DNA from: Escarpia spicata
Taxonomy: Eukaryota > Annelida > Polychaeta > Sabellida > Siboglinidae
NCBI GenBank assembly: GCA_963995525.1
Contig: OZ023211.1
Span: 60,058,738 to 60,122,737 of the forward strand
DNA length: 64,000 nucleotides
Direction: 5' to 3'
The notes beneath the pieces were generated by a model. That model saw nothing but the letters and a program-made list of their open reading frames with translations. It had not been told where the DNA came from and did no database searches. Made by a program: the position numbers and the translations under genes. Numbering within the stretch: the stretch's first letter is position 1; each line of letters starts with the position of its first letter. Shown in pieces: positions 1 through 11,400 of the stretch.

Positions 1-1817
1 ATTTACCTTTTTTGTCATTACACATTTCGGCTGGTTCCAGCAGACTTCATCAGACAACTAGTGCTAGATAGCAATAGTCATCTGATAAAACCAGCTAAAA
101 GCAGTTGTAATGTAACGTAAACGTAAATTGACTTTATGAGTAATGGGTATCATAATATACATTTTACAGATTGCAGCAACAGTATTGTAACAACTTTAGA
201 GATTCTTTCACAATTTGTGAATTCATCTTCACCAAATTATTACACATGTGCATCACAAACTTTGTAAAGAGAACATGTATTTGTTGATTCGTCACCCTCA
301 TTCGTCTTTACTTTTGGAGCATAACCATAAAAATATAATCATGAAAAAAACCCAGCTATTTTTCTAACTTGTATGTTGTCCGTCCGGTTAACCTGCCCCA
401 CAGGCCAGCAGCTGAATACCCTTATGTACATGATCTAATTTATGACATACACAAACAAGGGGCATTCACTTTTCGAGGGTTATTTGACAAAGCTTGCTGC
501 AGTGAACAAGTACCTTGAATGACTTCTTTTATGTAACACAAGCCATAACAAAGCTGCTACAGTCAAGACCGGTGTGTAGAAGTCAACCAGAGCTGTACCC
601 AGAAGGCAATGGAACCCATTTTATGGGTCTAAGCCTCAAGCTGTCAACAGTATCAGAAGGCCATTAGTAAGCCTCGTGTACTATTTCATAACATAACCAG
701 ACCCTGGACCCTGCTGTATATAAATAGTTCTTACCTTATTACAGGGAACTATGAAGAGAATACTTTAACAAACTATATATATATAAAACTGCAACATTCT
801 GGAGAGACGATGAATTAGTAAACGCACTAGAAATTATTAAATTACAATTATTAATTTAACAACAATACCATAACTTACACAGGGTTTTGTAGTAACCTAT
901 TTATGGCAAAAGAGGAAAATATTGCCATTGGCACAGGTTTAGGTAACTCAAACCACCAAATGAAATTAAACAAATACCCATTGTGTTAATGTCGGCAGTG
1001 TGATTATATTTGAAACTAAAAATTGGCAGATACCTGATAAATGCAGGCGACATATAGATCTATGAAAACTTGTTGGCAATGGCTTTCTTGTGCACTTGCC
1101 AAATGAAGCTTGCTGCTTCTGACGCCAACGGTGTTAAATCTTGTCAAGCCACGACCGCAGCACACAAGCCTAATTAGATATAATTATATCATAAGTCATG
1201 TGGCAGGTATATTTTATTCTAACTTACTTAGTTGCAGACTATCTATTTACCGACACACACAATAGGCGTGCATGTTTTGATTGTGTGCTTAGCTGTGGGA
1301 TGGTGGGGTTAAATGGTTAAGCTGTCTGTGTCTAGGATTACCACCTATCTTTATCTCGGTTATGAGGGCAGTGGTGGTTTTAGTGGTCAGCATGCCGATT
1401 GCTGTGTCTGTATTTATTGACTGGTCTGGCCTGTAGCCAACACAGGCTGTAGCGAAACTGTCCAGACTTCTGACAGACCAATCAGACAATGATAAAGTAA
1501 CATCAGGCTGGATAGACAACCAGGGAGTTCCCCAAGAACAGAGATAACCCTCTGTGCACTTACCGAACAGCCATCACTGAACCCCGTGACAATGTTTGCT
1601 TTATTTCTAAACCAAAAACAATGTTATTGTAGGAGCTTGTACAGAAACACCACACGCACATGTCATATAAACTTTGTCATGTTAATTCTTGCAGTTATGG
1701 TTGTGTTTTATTTGGCCGGTAAATCGTGGATATTCCAGGAATTTGCAAACCAGACACACACAAGAGCTGGAACAATATTTAAGAAAAATGTAGTGCTGCA
1801 AATATGTGAGAAATGAC
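1..1817. other. AT-rich non-coding stretch
   Basis: No convincing gene is seen. Open frames here (up to 76 codons, for example 1289-1519 minus and 1586-1816 plus) are short, have no recognisable domain and no coding-like composition. A short TA run lies near 773-785. CpG is rare, like the desert at 13-32 kb and unlike the coding block that follows. It could be intron or distal 3' flank of the minus-strand gene at 5.4-12.3 kb, but nothing visible decides this. Confidence 0.6.
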
Positions 1818-1974
1818 TACAGTTGAACCTCTGTATTACCGTCACCTCACAATTAAGGTCACCAAATTATTTCTGGGAGAGTAAAGTATAGGAAATCATC
1901 CTAACACAGACACTTCATCACTCAGGTCACTTTTGTCTACTTCCAAGGGGGACAGGTATTGAGGTTCCAATGTA
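1818..1974. mobile_element. Short MITE, copy A (TA-bounded, about 157 bp)
   Basis: The left end reads TACAGTTGAACCTC and the right end, reverse complemented, reads TACATTGGAACCTC, giving imperfect terminal inverted repeats that begin with TA. The interior (a GAGTAAAGTATAGGAAAT block, then CAGGTCACTTT and a CCAAGGG block) recurs in the same order at 24841-25021. TIRs starting TACAGT(T/G)GAACCT with a TA target site fit non-autonomous Tc1/mariner-pogo-type elements; the superfamily is inferred. It has no coding capacity. Confidence 0.65.
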
Positions 1975-3338
1975 TATCTTTATTTGCAGTCAAACTCGCA
2001 AAGAAAGTACTCAGGTGTGATGAATCAAACAAAATCCTCTCGATTGGGCTGACTTCCTTTGAGGTTCCCAACTCCTTAGCTTCTTATCCGCTTGCAATAG
2101 TTTTCTGCCGACTAAGATTAACTTGAAAGCAATGCTAATCCCACGCACCGGTTTCTCGGGCCGATAAAAAATGAGTCTTGTGACTCGTCAGTGTTGAGAG
2201 ACTGCCCAGAGATTATAGGGTGATTATCTACTGGGCAACACAAGCAACGAGAAATTATCCGTGCTGGATGGTCTCAGGAAAGCCATCAGTTGAAAGAAAC
2301 CTGCTCCGGTCTGCAATACTCAAGAACTGATACAGCAAGAGACCCACATCCACTGTACCCCTGGTACATCTATGGCAGTGCTGGCTAATCAAACTTGTAA
2401 GTCTTAATGTCGTGTTTTTATCAATTTTCTACTAGATTATATTTACAGAACCGATTTATGTATCCAGACATTCCTTGTTTGGATTTTTAACATAGGTTTC
2501 AGTAAACAATAAAAGTGGAAAAACCAAACATGTTAAGATTACATCAACTAGCCAATATTGCCTGTACATATTAAATTCCTAAGTGTATCAAATATACAAA
2601 TGTACTTGAGAACCAATTTCTTGTTCAAGCAAACTACCAGTGAGAGGTGGTCGTTTTGGTGAGTTCCAAGGAGCTCCTTGATTGTCTCTCAATGATTAGA
2701 ACGCCCAATACATTTCTTCAGTGGTGAATAACATTGGATGTTTGAAATTTTATAAACAATTCCAATAATTAAAACAAGTTCAATAGCATCAACTCCACTC
2801 ATCCACACCCCTGTGATTACAATCCAAGCGAACCATCCAAGACACATCCAAATGGATCTTTTTCATTTACAAAACCCCTTACGGATATCTATGTCCTCAT
2901 GCTCTAAGGCATCTCACACACCTGACGAGAACATTCCACACACTAACAACATCGTACATCTGCAGATGTGTCGATCTCAGAGTGTGACAAACTCAACCCA
3001 TGTCAGTTTTTAAAGCAATTAACCCCAGGTGTCCTCCGCCTGTACTAGACCAGCCATCCTTGTTGAAACACATAACGTTATCAGTGGAAACCATAGTGAA
3101 ATAGAACACCGTGTAATGTTCTACAGTAATAACAATAACACTCCCGACACCACGATTATGGGTCTGATTACGTCCTTTGTGTACACGCGCATTTTCAATC
3201 AGATTTATAATAACGCAAATGGCAAGGTTTTGTGCTAAAATTACATCGGTGCTATTTTAAGTTTATCTGCCCGAAGCAACCTGTTGGAGTAAAAAGCCTT
3301 GTCACTGAAAAACATGTCTTCTTTGGTTAGTGAGACAT
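1975..3338. other. Non-coding, no feature seen
   Basis: Unique-looking AT-rich sequence. Open frames at 2813-3013 and 3029-3238 (plus) are under 70 codons and match nothing I recognise. No RNA gene or repeat array is visible. Confidence 0.5.
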
Positions 3339-4169
3339 TTAAAGGGAATGCCCAACGAATTTCATTAGTTCACTAAAATTTGTGACCATTTTACAGACAA
3401 TACACCATTTTTATTTAAAATTTATTAGTATAATTTTTTACATTTCTGTTGGTCTAAAATAATAAATGTGTATTTTTTTATAAACCAAGATTTTTAAATA
3501 AAAAAATTGGCAATTAAATTAAAGGATAATATGCCATTTTTATTACACTTACACTTTATCGTTTTACAGCATAACAAAATTAAAATATAAAATTATAAAC
3601 CTTCACCTTTAAAGGTGAAATATAATACTTTTTATTAGACGGTTTGCTTGTCAGACAAATTCCCATTTTATACAATTTCTGACTGCAAATAATATACAAA
3701 GTACAGCAATAACAGTTCAATCAAGAAATGTAACATTAATTTTTTTTTTTAAATTAGTTGCCAACGAGCTAACTTTATACCAGTTAACAAATATAAGTAT
3801 TGTTGTACATTAAACAGATGCAGCTTATCAACTATGGCCATCCAACAAAAGTGCAGCTTTTTGATCGGAGATAGGGCAGGACAAACGGAATTAAGTCTGA
3901 GATATGAGCAGATCTACAAGCCAATCGATAGAGGCAGGTGTGCCATGCTGTCGGCCATGAAACATCCCATGGCAGACTAATGAAAAATTGAACTTAAAGT
4001 CAGATTAGTGTGACAGGCCGATGAATCATGTTAACTACCAGAACACTTCAGAGCTCCATAGTATTAATAGTACAACATGCAAGATATGAAAACGCACTAT
4101 CAAAAATATAATGCTATCATAACAAATAGTATATATTTTAAAGAATTTTTTACTAGAAATTCCCTTTAA
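3339..4169. mobile_element. piggyBac-like MITE with TTAA flanks
   Basis: TTAA occurs at 3339-3342 and again at 4166-4169. The sequence inside begins AGGGAAT and ends ATTCCCT, a short terminal inverted repeat directly abutting the TTAA on both sides. TTAA duplication and AGGG-type termini are the hallmark of piggyBac-family insertions. The interior is very AT-rich and has no open frame. It also contains a perfect 18-bp palindrome (TTCACCTTTAAAGGTGAA, 3602-3619). The call rests on ends only; the inverted repeat is short, so chance cannot be excluded. Confidence 0.5.
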
Positions 4170-5411
4170 CAGTGCTCTAGATTATTAGAGATATGCTATA
4201 TTATCAGGCCCTAATCTAATTCTTATACAACTGTCTTTGAACATATATCTGAAATCTGACAGTGCAGAAAGACTTTCACAGAAATATCACCATGTTTTAC
4301 AAGTTTTTAACGTTAACAAGTAACATGTATGCAGAGAAAATAACACAAAATCTGCACTGAACTTCCAGTCATCAAACACTGCCATATAAACCAGACGCTG
4401 GCCATTTGACATCAAGTCAGAAAGGTCAAGCTCTGTGTTGTGTCATGTTACCAAAGTACTTGGTCAGTTTCATAGGGCTGTCAAGTATGTGGTCTAGAAA
4501 CCAAATGTTTATAGAAGTCTAGTTGAACATAATCATTGCTCTTGGTTTATACCACATCGCATAAACACTAGTTTTAACTGCGGACCACCCAAGAAAATCC
4601 ACGGACACTGACACCGGAGAAACAGACTGGATTTGAACTTGTAAGACAACCGAAATAGACCAGGGTATTAATGGTTTGCTCTTGACTTCCTCATGGTTTA
4701 ATGAGTTAGTTATCAAGAATCCACAATATCTAACAATAGCCGACACTTTCTACAGTTCCCTTATCATATTCCATTGACGTAAATATTTATTGATTGTACC
4801 ATGGAAACTTACAAAATTAAATATTATCCACCATCTCCCTGGACTTGAAAGCAATCTGTGAAAAAAACAGATGGCAAAATGATTTAAAAAAATTACCCCT
4901 AGGACTTCAAGTGAAAAGCATAAGCCGACATGTTGAAGGATGTCAAAGTGACATGAGATAATCTGGGATACCGGGAATTTCTGTGAGAGTAAGAAGCGAT
5001 ACTTTGGTGCTATAATCCATAATAACCACTCAGCTCATCAGTTTCCTAGAAGAGACTACATTTTCATTTCCTTTGTTCAATTGTTACCATCCGTCTAATA
5101 AAAAACACATACACATAACTTGAAATACCATTCATCACAGCACCATTGGTGATCAGAGTATTGTTAGGGATCATCTCAGCACGTTGATATCAGACAAAAT
5201 TATTTTTGTTTGGGGAAAGGGGGTTGAGTTTCACCTGGCATCGAACATCGATATTTTATGCTTGGGACCGATACTGTTAATACATTGATAGTATCATATC
5301 CATGCTTACAAACGTTCATCTGATCAGAGGGTGAGGGAAGGGTGGGGGACTGAGGCCAGATGTTCAAGTAATTTTGTCTGATATCGTACATCGACGTTCT
5401 GAGATGATCCC
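4170..5411 (-). other. Probable 3' UTR or 3' flank of the 2295-codon gene
   Basis: Directly downstream of the TAA stop on the minus strand. A canonical AATAAA polyadenylation signal on the minus strand lies at 4791-4786, which would give a 3' UTR of about 620 nt. No coding continuation is recognisable: the 63-codon minus frame at 5200-5391 has no domain. If the splice donor described at the end of the coding frame is used, this would be intron instead. Confidence 0.4.
4786..4791 (-). terminator. Candidate polyadenylation signal AATAAA
   Basis: TTTATT on the plus strand is AATAAA on the minus strand, about 620 nt after the TAA of the large minus-strand frame. In AT-rich DNA such hexamers are common, so position is the only support. 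Confidence 0.3.
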
Positions 5412-8400
5412 TTAGAGATCAGAGTAACTCAGCGTGCCTACCTTCTGTGCTGACCGAGGCAGCTTCATGGTTGACTTCCCTGGCCCGAGACGGGGGTGAA
5501 CGGGCCTCGAGATGCGCGATAATCCCACTTTTGTAGCGATCCCAGACACGGGAGTAGTCCGACTATCCTGCGACGTCCTCGCGGAAGACTTTGGTGGGAT
5601 CTGACTGTCGTGTCCTAGTCCTGTTTCCCCGTTCTTTCCCGCTACATGTCTCCCAGAGGGATCCGACTGGGAACACTTGAGCGGGTGTTTCTCACATACT
5701 GGAGATGGCGCATCAGTCGTGGAGCTTGATTTCTTCTTGGTCTTCCCTGGGATGCCGCTTTTGGGTTGCAGCTTTGGACTGAAAGAAGACAACTTGCTTT
5801 GTTTTGTCATGTTCTTTCCAGGAGAAGGGATGCCGCTGTGGTTCGGACTCTTCGTGGCAATTCCTGTAGGCAACTTCTGCTGTGTGTGAGCGGGAGTCGA
5901 TGACTGTTCCTCGTGTGCACGTGTAGGGGAGGAAGCATGGCTGCTGGTCCTACGATACAGCGTCACAGTGGCCTGTCGGAGACTCCCCATCACAGACTGG
6001 AAGCTGATACCAGACGATGCAGTTTCCTTGTTTTTTGTGACGTTTTTGCTCGCAGGTTTTACAGTTGTGCTTGCTTTCATCGATGTAACTGGCCTCAGCT
6101 TCGAGGCTCGCTGGTGTGACACTGGCACTTGTAATTTGCTCCTACTCGTGCCGTTTGCGTGCAAAGACGGGGAAACCACCACAGAATCTGGTGCCATGTT
6201 GCTACTACCACATGCGCCCCGTTCACTGAGTGGCTGCGGACATATTTCCATCACAACCGGGCTACTGTTTACCACTACCTGTTGAGGCAAAGATTTGGTG
6301 GTTTTTTCTTTTCTATCGACAGAATCAAGCGATGCACGACTGTCTGCTTTCACGACATCACAGGGGTTTTCACTAGAAACACTCACATCACGTGCTTTAC
6401 AAGGTTTGTCAGCCATCAACTTTGGCGTCGTCGAAACAGTTTCAATTTTGGTGATGGCAGATTTCTTCGTGGCTATTTCCAGATCGATACCTCTGACGCC
6501 GCCGTCTTTATCTGAAGGCTGCACATGGAGTGACGTCTCTGACACTGCTGTCTCGACTATCGCTTCTTCAACTTCTTGCTTCCGCTGCATGTTCAACGAG
6601 GATGTCGCTGTTGACCTTCGCAGTGACCCTTCATCTAGTAGATACGATGTGCTGATGTATGCCAACAACCCCTGTTGTTCTCCGTCTTGCTCAGCTGTGT
6701 CCAGACTCGGAGAACTCGATGATAGTGACACAGGGCGTGATACCCGCCCCGGACTCAATATTGCCGAATGCCGCTTGTTCTTCCACGTTGGTGACGGTGC
6801 AGACGGCCATGGATTGTCACCGCGGTTGTCACACGATGACGACAATGACGCCTGCAGCTCTGTGTTCTCGATAATGCGGGAGTGTCGGAGGGTGGAAGGG
6901 AAGAGTGTATCCGGCCGTTGGGCAGGGCGCGATTGTTTCGGTTTCGGGCGTCTTAGTTTCACTGGTGTGGTTTCGTCTTTGGTGTCTTTCTCATTGCCGT
7001 TTGTTTCAAACAGATGGTTGCTAATTGGTGACGTGGCAGTGTGTTCATCTGGTCGGTGTTTCTCAGTTTCGGTCTTGTTGCCATTTTCATTGTTCGAATA
7101 CATATTGCTGAACAACTTATCGACCGCTGTCGGTTCTTGCTTTACCGTATCTACGGACGTTACCGAACCAATGCTCGGGGCCATCTCTGAAGCAACACAG
7201 TTTGTGGGTAAAGACAAAGTAGACTGTTCCACAGAACACACAGCTGGCTTTGCGGATTCTGTCTTTCTTGTAATCTTTGCGGTTGACTGATCTTTCGGTC
7301 CGATCCAATCCATACTGTCTCCAAAGACACCGATGCTACTGCCAAGTTCGCTACCGAAGTCGTTTCCATCAACGAGGCGTTCTGGTGTCAGGGTATCTTC
7401 GGACCCACTCAAGCTTGCCGTTGGACATGCATCGCTGCATACGCGACCTCTCACCCTCCTCGTGGCAAATGGGAGTTCTTCTTCTAATACAACAGCTGTT
7501 TTCTTTACACCGTCCATATGTATCAATGTCTCTCCCTTGTCATCAAATATTCCCCACGATGCAACGTCAATTTCGATGAGCTCATCACGTCCACAAGTTG
7601 TCGAGTTCGAACCTTGTGATTTCCACGAATCGTATCCACTTTCGCTAAGCCTGATGTTGCCAAGAAGATCCGAGCTTGCTTGACCTGCATCCTTGACTTT
7701 TGTTGCAGCATCTTCGTGGTGGCCGGTCAATGATTCCGTTGAACCATGTGTTTTATTGCAGTCATTAGCAAATGACGTTTCAACATATGTGAGATCTTCA
7801 ATTGGTGGCTTGGTTATACTTGTGGCATTATACACAAACTGATGGCCCCCGATATCTTTCTCTTCACAAGCTGGCACCTTACTTCTGTAGCTAACATCAG
7901 GGCACTGCTCTGGCACTATCATGCTGATGTTGTCTGATTTTCCTGGTTGAACTGCCATTGAATTTGGCAGGTGTCTGATCAATTTATGGTCATCTTGATA
8001 AGGACATTCAACGGTATCTTTACCGTCAAGCATCTTGCTCCCAATGGCGTCTGATGAGCGATTTGTGAAATTATCTGCACAATCTGCCTTTGTCTTCAAC
8101 AAGACAATCGGTGTCGTGGCTGCAGCTTTTGTGGTAATATTGCTAATGGCCGTGGCTGCAGATGACGCCCCGGCTAACCGCGCTGACACTTGATCACTGA
8201 GATGATAGTAAACATCTGCTTTGTTGATAGCCAATGTTTTTGTGTTTATTTCCGTTGCCGATACACATCTTTGTTCCGTAGGTTTCTCTTGCTGTTTCTG
8301 TCCTCTATGTGTGTTTACAACCTGAGCACAGTTACTGCCAGAGAGTCCACCACATTGCTGCCTCCTTCCCTGATCCACTGAAACAACAGCAGCATTTTCT

Positions 8401-11400
8401 GGACTGTTTACTTGGCAATCAGACTGACTGGCAATTAAACGTGTTGTGTTTTCACAGTGATCATCTCTCACGTCTGTTGTCTGGGGCAGATGAGATTGTT
8501 TTTCCAAAGTCAACGGAGTGGAACTTGAGCAAATATTATACTTGCCTTCCACTTCTAGAGTCTGCTCACACCTGCAATCATTATTTCCACCATCACAACT
8601 GCTTGATTCCTGCATACACCTGTCTGTCTCTGTGGCATCAGCCGCATCGCTTTCAAAACTTTTTGTCTTTGCGAAAATCCCCCGAGACAGGTGCTGCCTC
8701 CTGGTTTTAACTGAGTATGGCTTCACAAGCATTAGTCCGCATTCCGGAGAATGTTTTGTCAGATCCGGCTGGGCACTTCCCCACGACGAACAGCTTCCTG
8801 TATCGTCATCCACATGAGAATCCTCGTGTATAGAGTCTGGGTGTGTGAGCTTCCTTCTGTGTTTCACCGATACATGACTCTGGGCATCTCCAGCCGAACT
8901 GAAGCTCTTTGGCAATGCTGAAACAGCAAGTTCGTCTCCATCTCCAACACACGTGCAGCAATCACCATCTGGCTTAGCCAATGGTTTGTCTCCAGCGGTG
9001 ATAGATTTCTTTGCGCCACCGGGTGGTTTTAATCTGCTCACTTTCGCCAGTTTTGTCGAGTATGAAATTTGTTTCTTCGCAGTTGCTGCTGCACCACTCA
9101 CTGAGCCTTGCTCTGAGTCTGCAGTCTGTGAATTGGCATTTGGTGAAGCTTTCACAGGTGTCGTTTCCCTCGATGGTTTGTTTCCCATCATCTGCGAGGG
9201 ACAGGAAGCATCACTTCTACCCACAGATATCAGTGATGCTGGTGGGGAGGTGCACTCCGTTCTGACAGGACGAGGAGGAAGCTTCGACGTCCGTGAACTG
9301 ATCTGTCTCCTCTGGATGTTCTTACCCTTTGTTTTGCCGGCTGGATCAGGTACAGACTGATGAGACTGGCCATCCGGAACACAGCTCCAGTTTTTTACCT
9401 TCTCTTCACTGTAGGCACATCGATCTAACACCGGATCGATGTCTAGACCACCATGGCTGACCCCACCAGTTCGCACTCCAACTCTGCCAGTTGCAACGGG
9501 TCTGATTTGTTTGCTCTTCACCGACTGCGAATGAGAACTCACATTGCTGTTGCAGCTTTGTACATCTGAGAAGCTGCCACTGCGGTTCATGGGCAACCTG
9601 CTGATCTTGTTCTGCTTGCTCTGTTTGACGTGCGCCGGCACAGATGGTTTCTGCACATCGTGCATCACCTTCCCCGTGACACCACTGTCATTGTCCAGTG
9701 ACATCTCACTGTATCCGTTCTTAGCAGCAGCTCGGTTGTTCCTACCTCTGAGAACACGCTGTCTGCGAGGATCTTGACGTGGACCTGCGTTGTTGGTCTC
9801 GCTGAAGACACTAGCAAGAGAGGCACAACTGGATGTGACACTCGAACAAGGTTCGTTTGACGATGTACTTTGCACCATATCCTCCCGACCACCCCGTGGG
9901 GGTTGTTTTCTCGACAACTGCCGAGCGGACACAAGTTTATCGTTGGCACCACCCCCAGAAGGCAGATGTGAACCTTCCTTTTTGACTGTTTCAACTTCCA
10001 CAGGTGCTGTTCTCGATTTCGCTTTGGCTATAGACTGTCTGCTACGACTCAAGCGACTCTGTTGCTGGCCGTATTGCAGTTTCAATTTCGATGATGCATG
10101 TGTGAGTCCTTTAGGTTTGTTTGACCTGCGAATTCCTGCATCGTCCTGACTGGTGGCTGATGTTGGCAATATTTCCGGCGACGACTGTTGACCATTTTGT
10201 TTCGTGGTAGCAGTGTTCTTTTGCCTGACACCGACAGTTTTCAATTTGGTTGCGGCAAGCCATTTGTTGCAAATGCTGCTTGTGCTGAGTTGGTGTTCAT
10301 ATTTCCCTCTCGAGCCGCTACGGTCGCGGTGTGGAGAAACATCTCCTTCGAATCGTTTAATTTTTGACTCAACGTCGCACCGTTCCGCTGCCGTAATGTG
10401 GACTGTCTTTCTCGTTTGTGGTCCATCGTGGATTGTGGTGTCTCTGATTACAGTTATAGGCTTGCGATCAGAGGAACCTAAATGCGGTGCCCGTGTTTTT
10501 GACACCTGGTCAATGTCACAGCTAAGATTCTTTGAGTTAGCATGTGTCTCTCTGGTGCACTGAGGTAATTGTTTCTTTGGAACGTTCCTGTACTGCGGTG
10601 TGTTGGACTCTTTCTTCTGAGCCGCGATCTCTATCACATTCACCAGATCGGGGAGGTTTTGCTGGAGAACACCTATGCCATTTTCCTTACCAATGTTTCT
10701 CTTTGTCGATGTGCTGTACACGGGTGACACATCCTCGGATTGTGAATGGTTATCTCCCCACGCTGGAGAAGGCAGCTCGGAAAATTCATCTTCGTTGGTC
10801 CCTTTACAGTCCGAGATGTTCTGCTCTGACTGCAAGCAGGTCTGTGTGTTTGTGTAGCACTGGTCACCAATTAACATCGTTTTCACAGGCGAAAGCCTAC
10901 CAGAGCTTCCTTGGCAGAACACAGTCTCTGGCAATTTACCGCCATATTGCATCTTGGATGTTCTCACCGATGATCTTATGCATTGTAAAGTCTCTGGGGA
11001 GACCTGTTGTTCTCCACCCCCATAGCTGATCTTTGTGCCAGGGTTGCGGGGTGGAAGAGGCGGGGGTGAGATGAGGGAGTGAGGTTCCGGTGATGCCGAA
11101 TGACTCCTCGTGTACGACACCCGCTTTGTAGCCCGCAGTTCCGCCATTCGCACCCCGCAGCACGGACTCACGAATGCCGCAGAAACCGTCTTTGGAAAAG
11201 CGCGCACATACACCTGGTCGATTGTCTCGTATATTGGCGATGGTGGCATCGATTCATAGATGTTTGTTTTGCTGTCGCAGTTCGGGGAGAGCCCTGCAAG
11301 AGACAGACACTGTTTCTCTCCACTGCACACTGGTTGCATGGTTTGGTGTTTGGTGTCAGTCCAACTGTTCTCCTTTGAAGTCGGCGGACATTGGGTCTGT

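Noticed and set aside
6295..7290. 331-codon plus-strand open frame
   Set aside because: It lies wholly antisense to the 2295-codon minus-strand frame; its composition is explained by the complement of Ser/Thr-rich codons.
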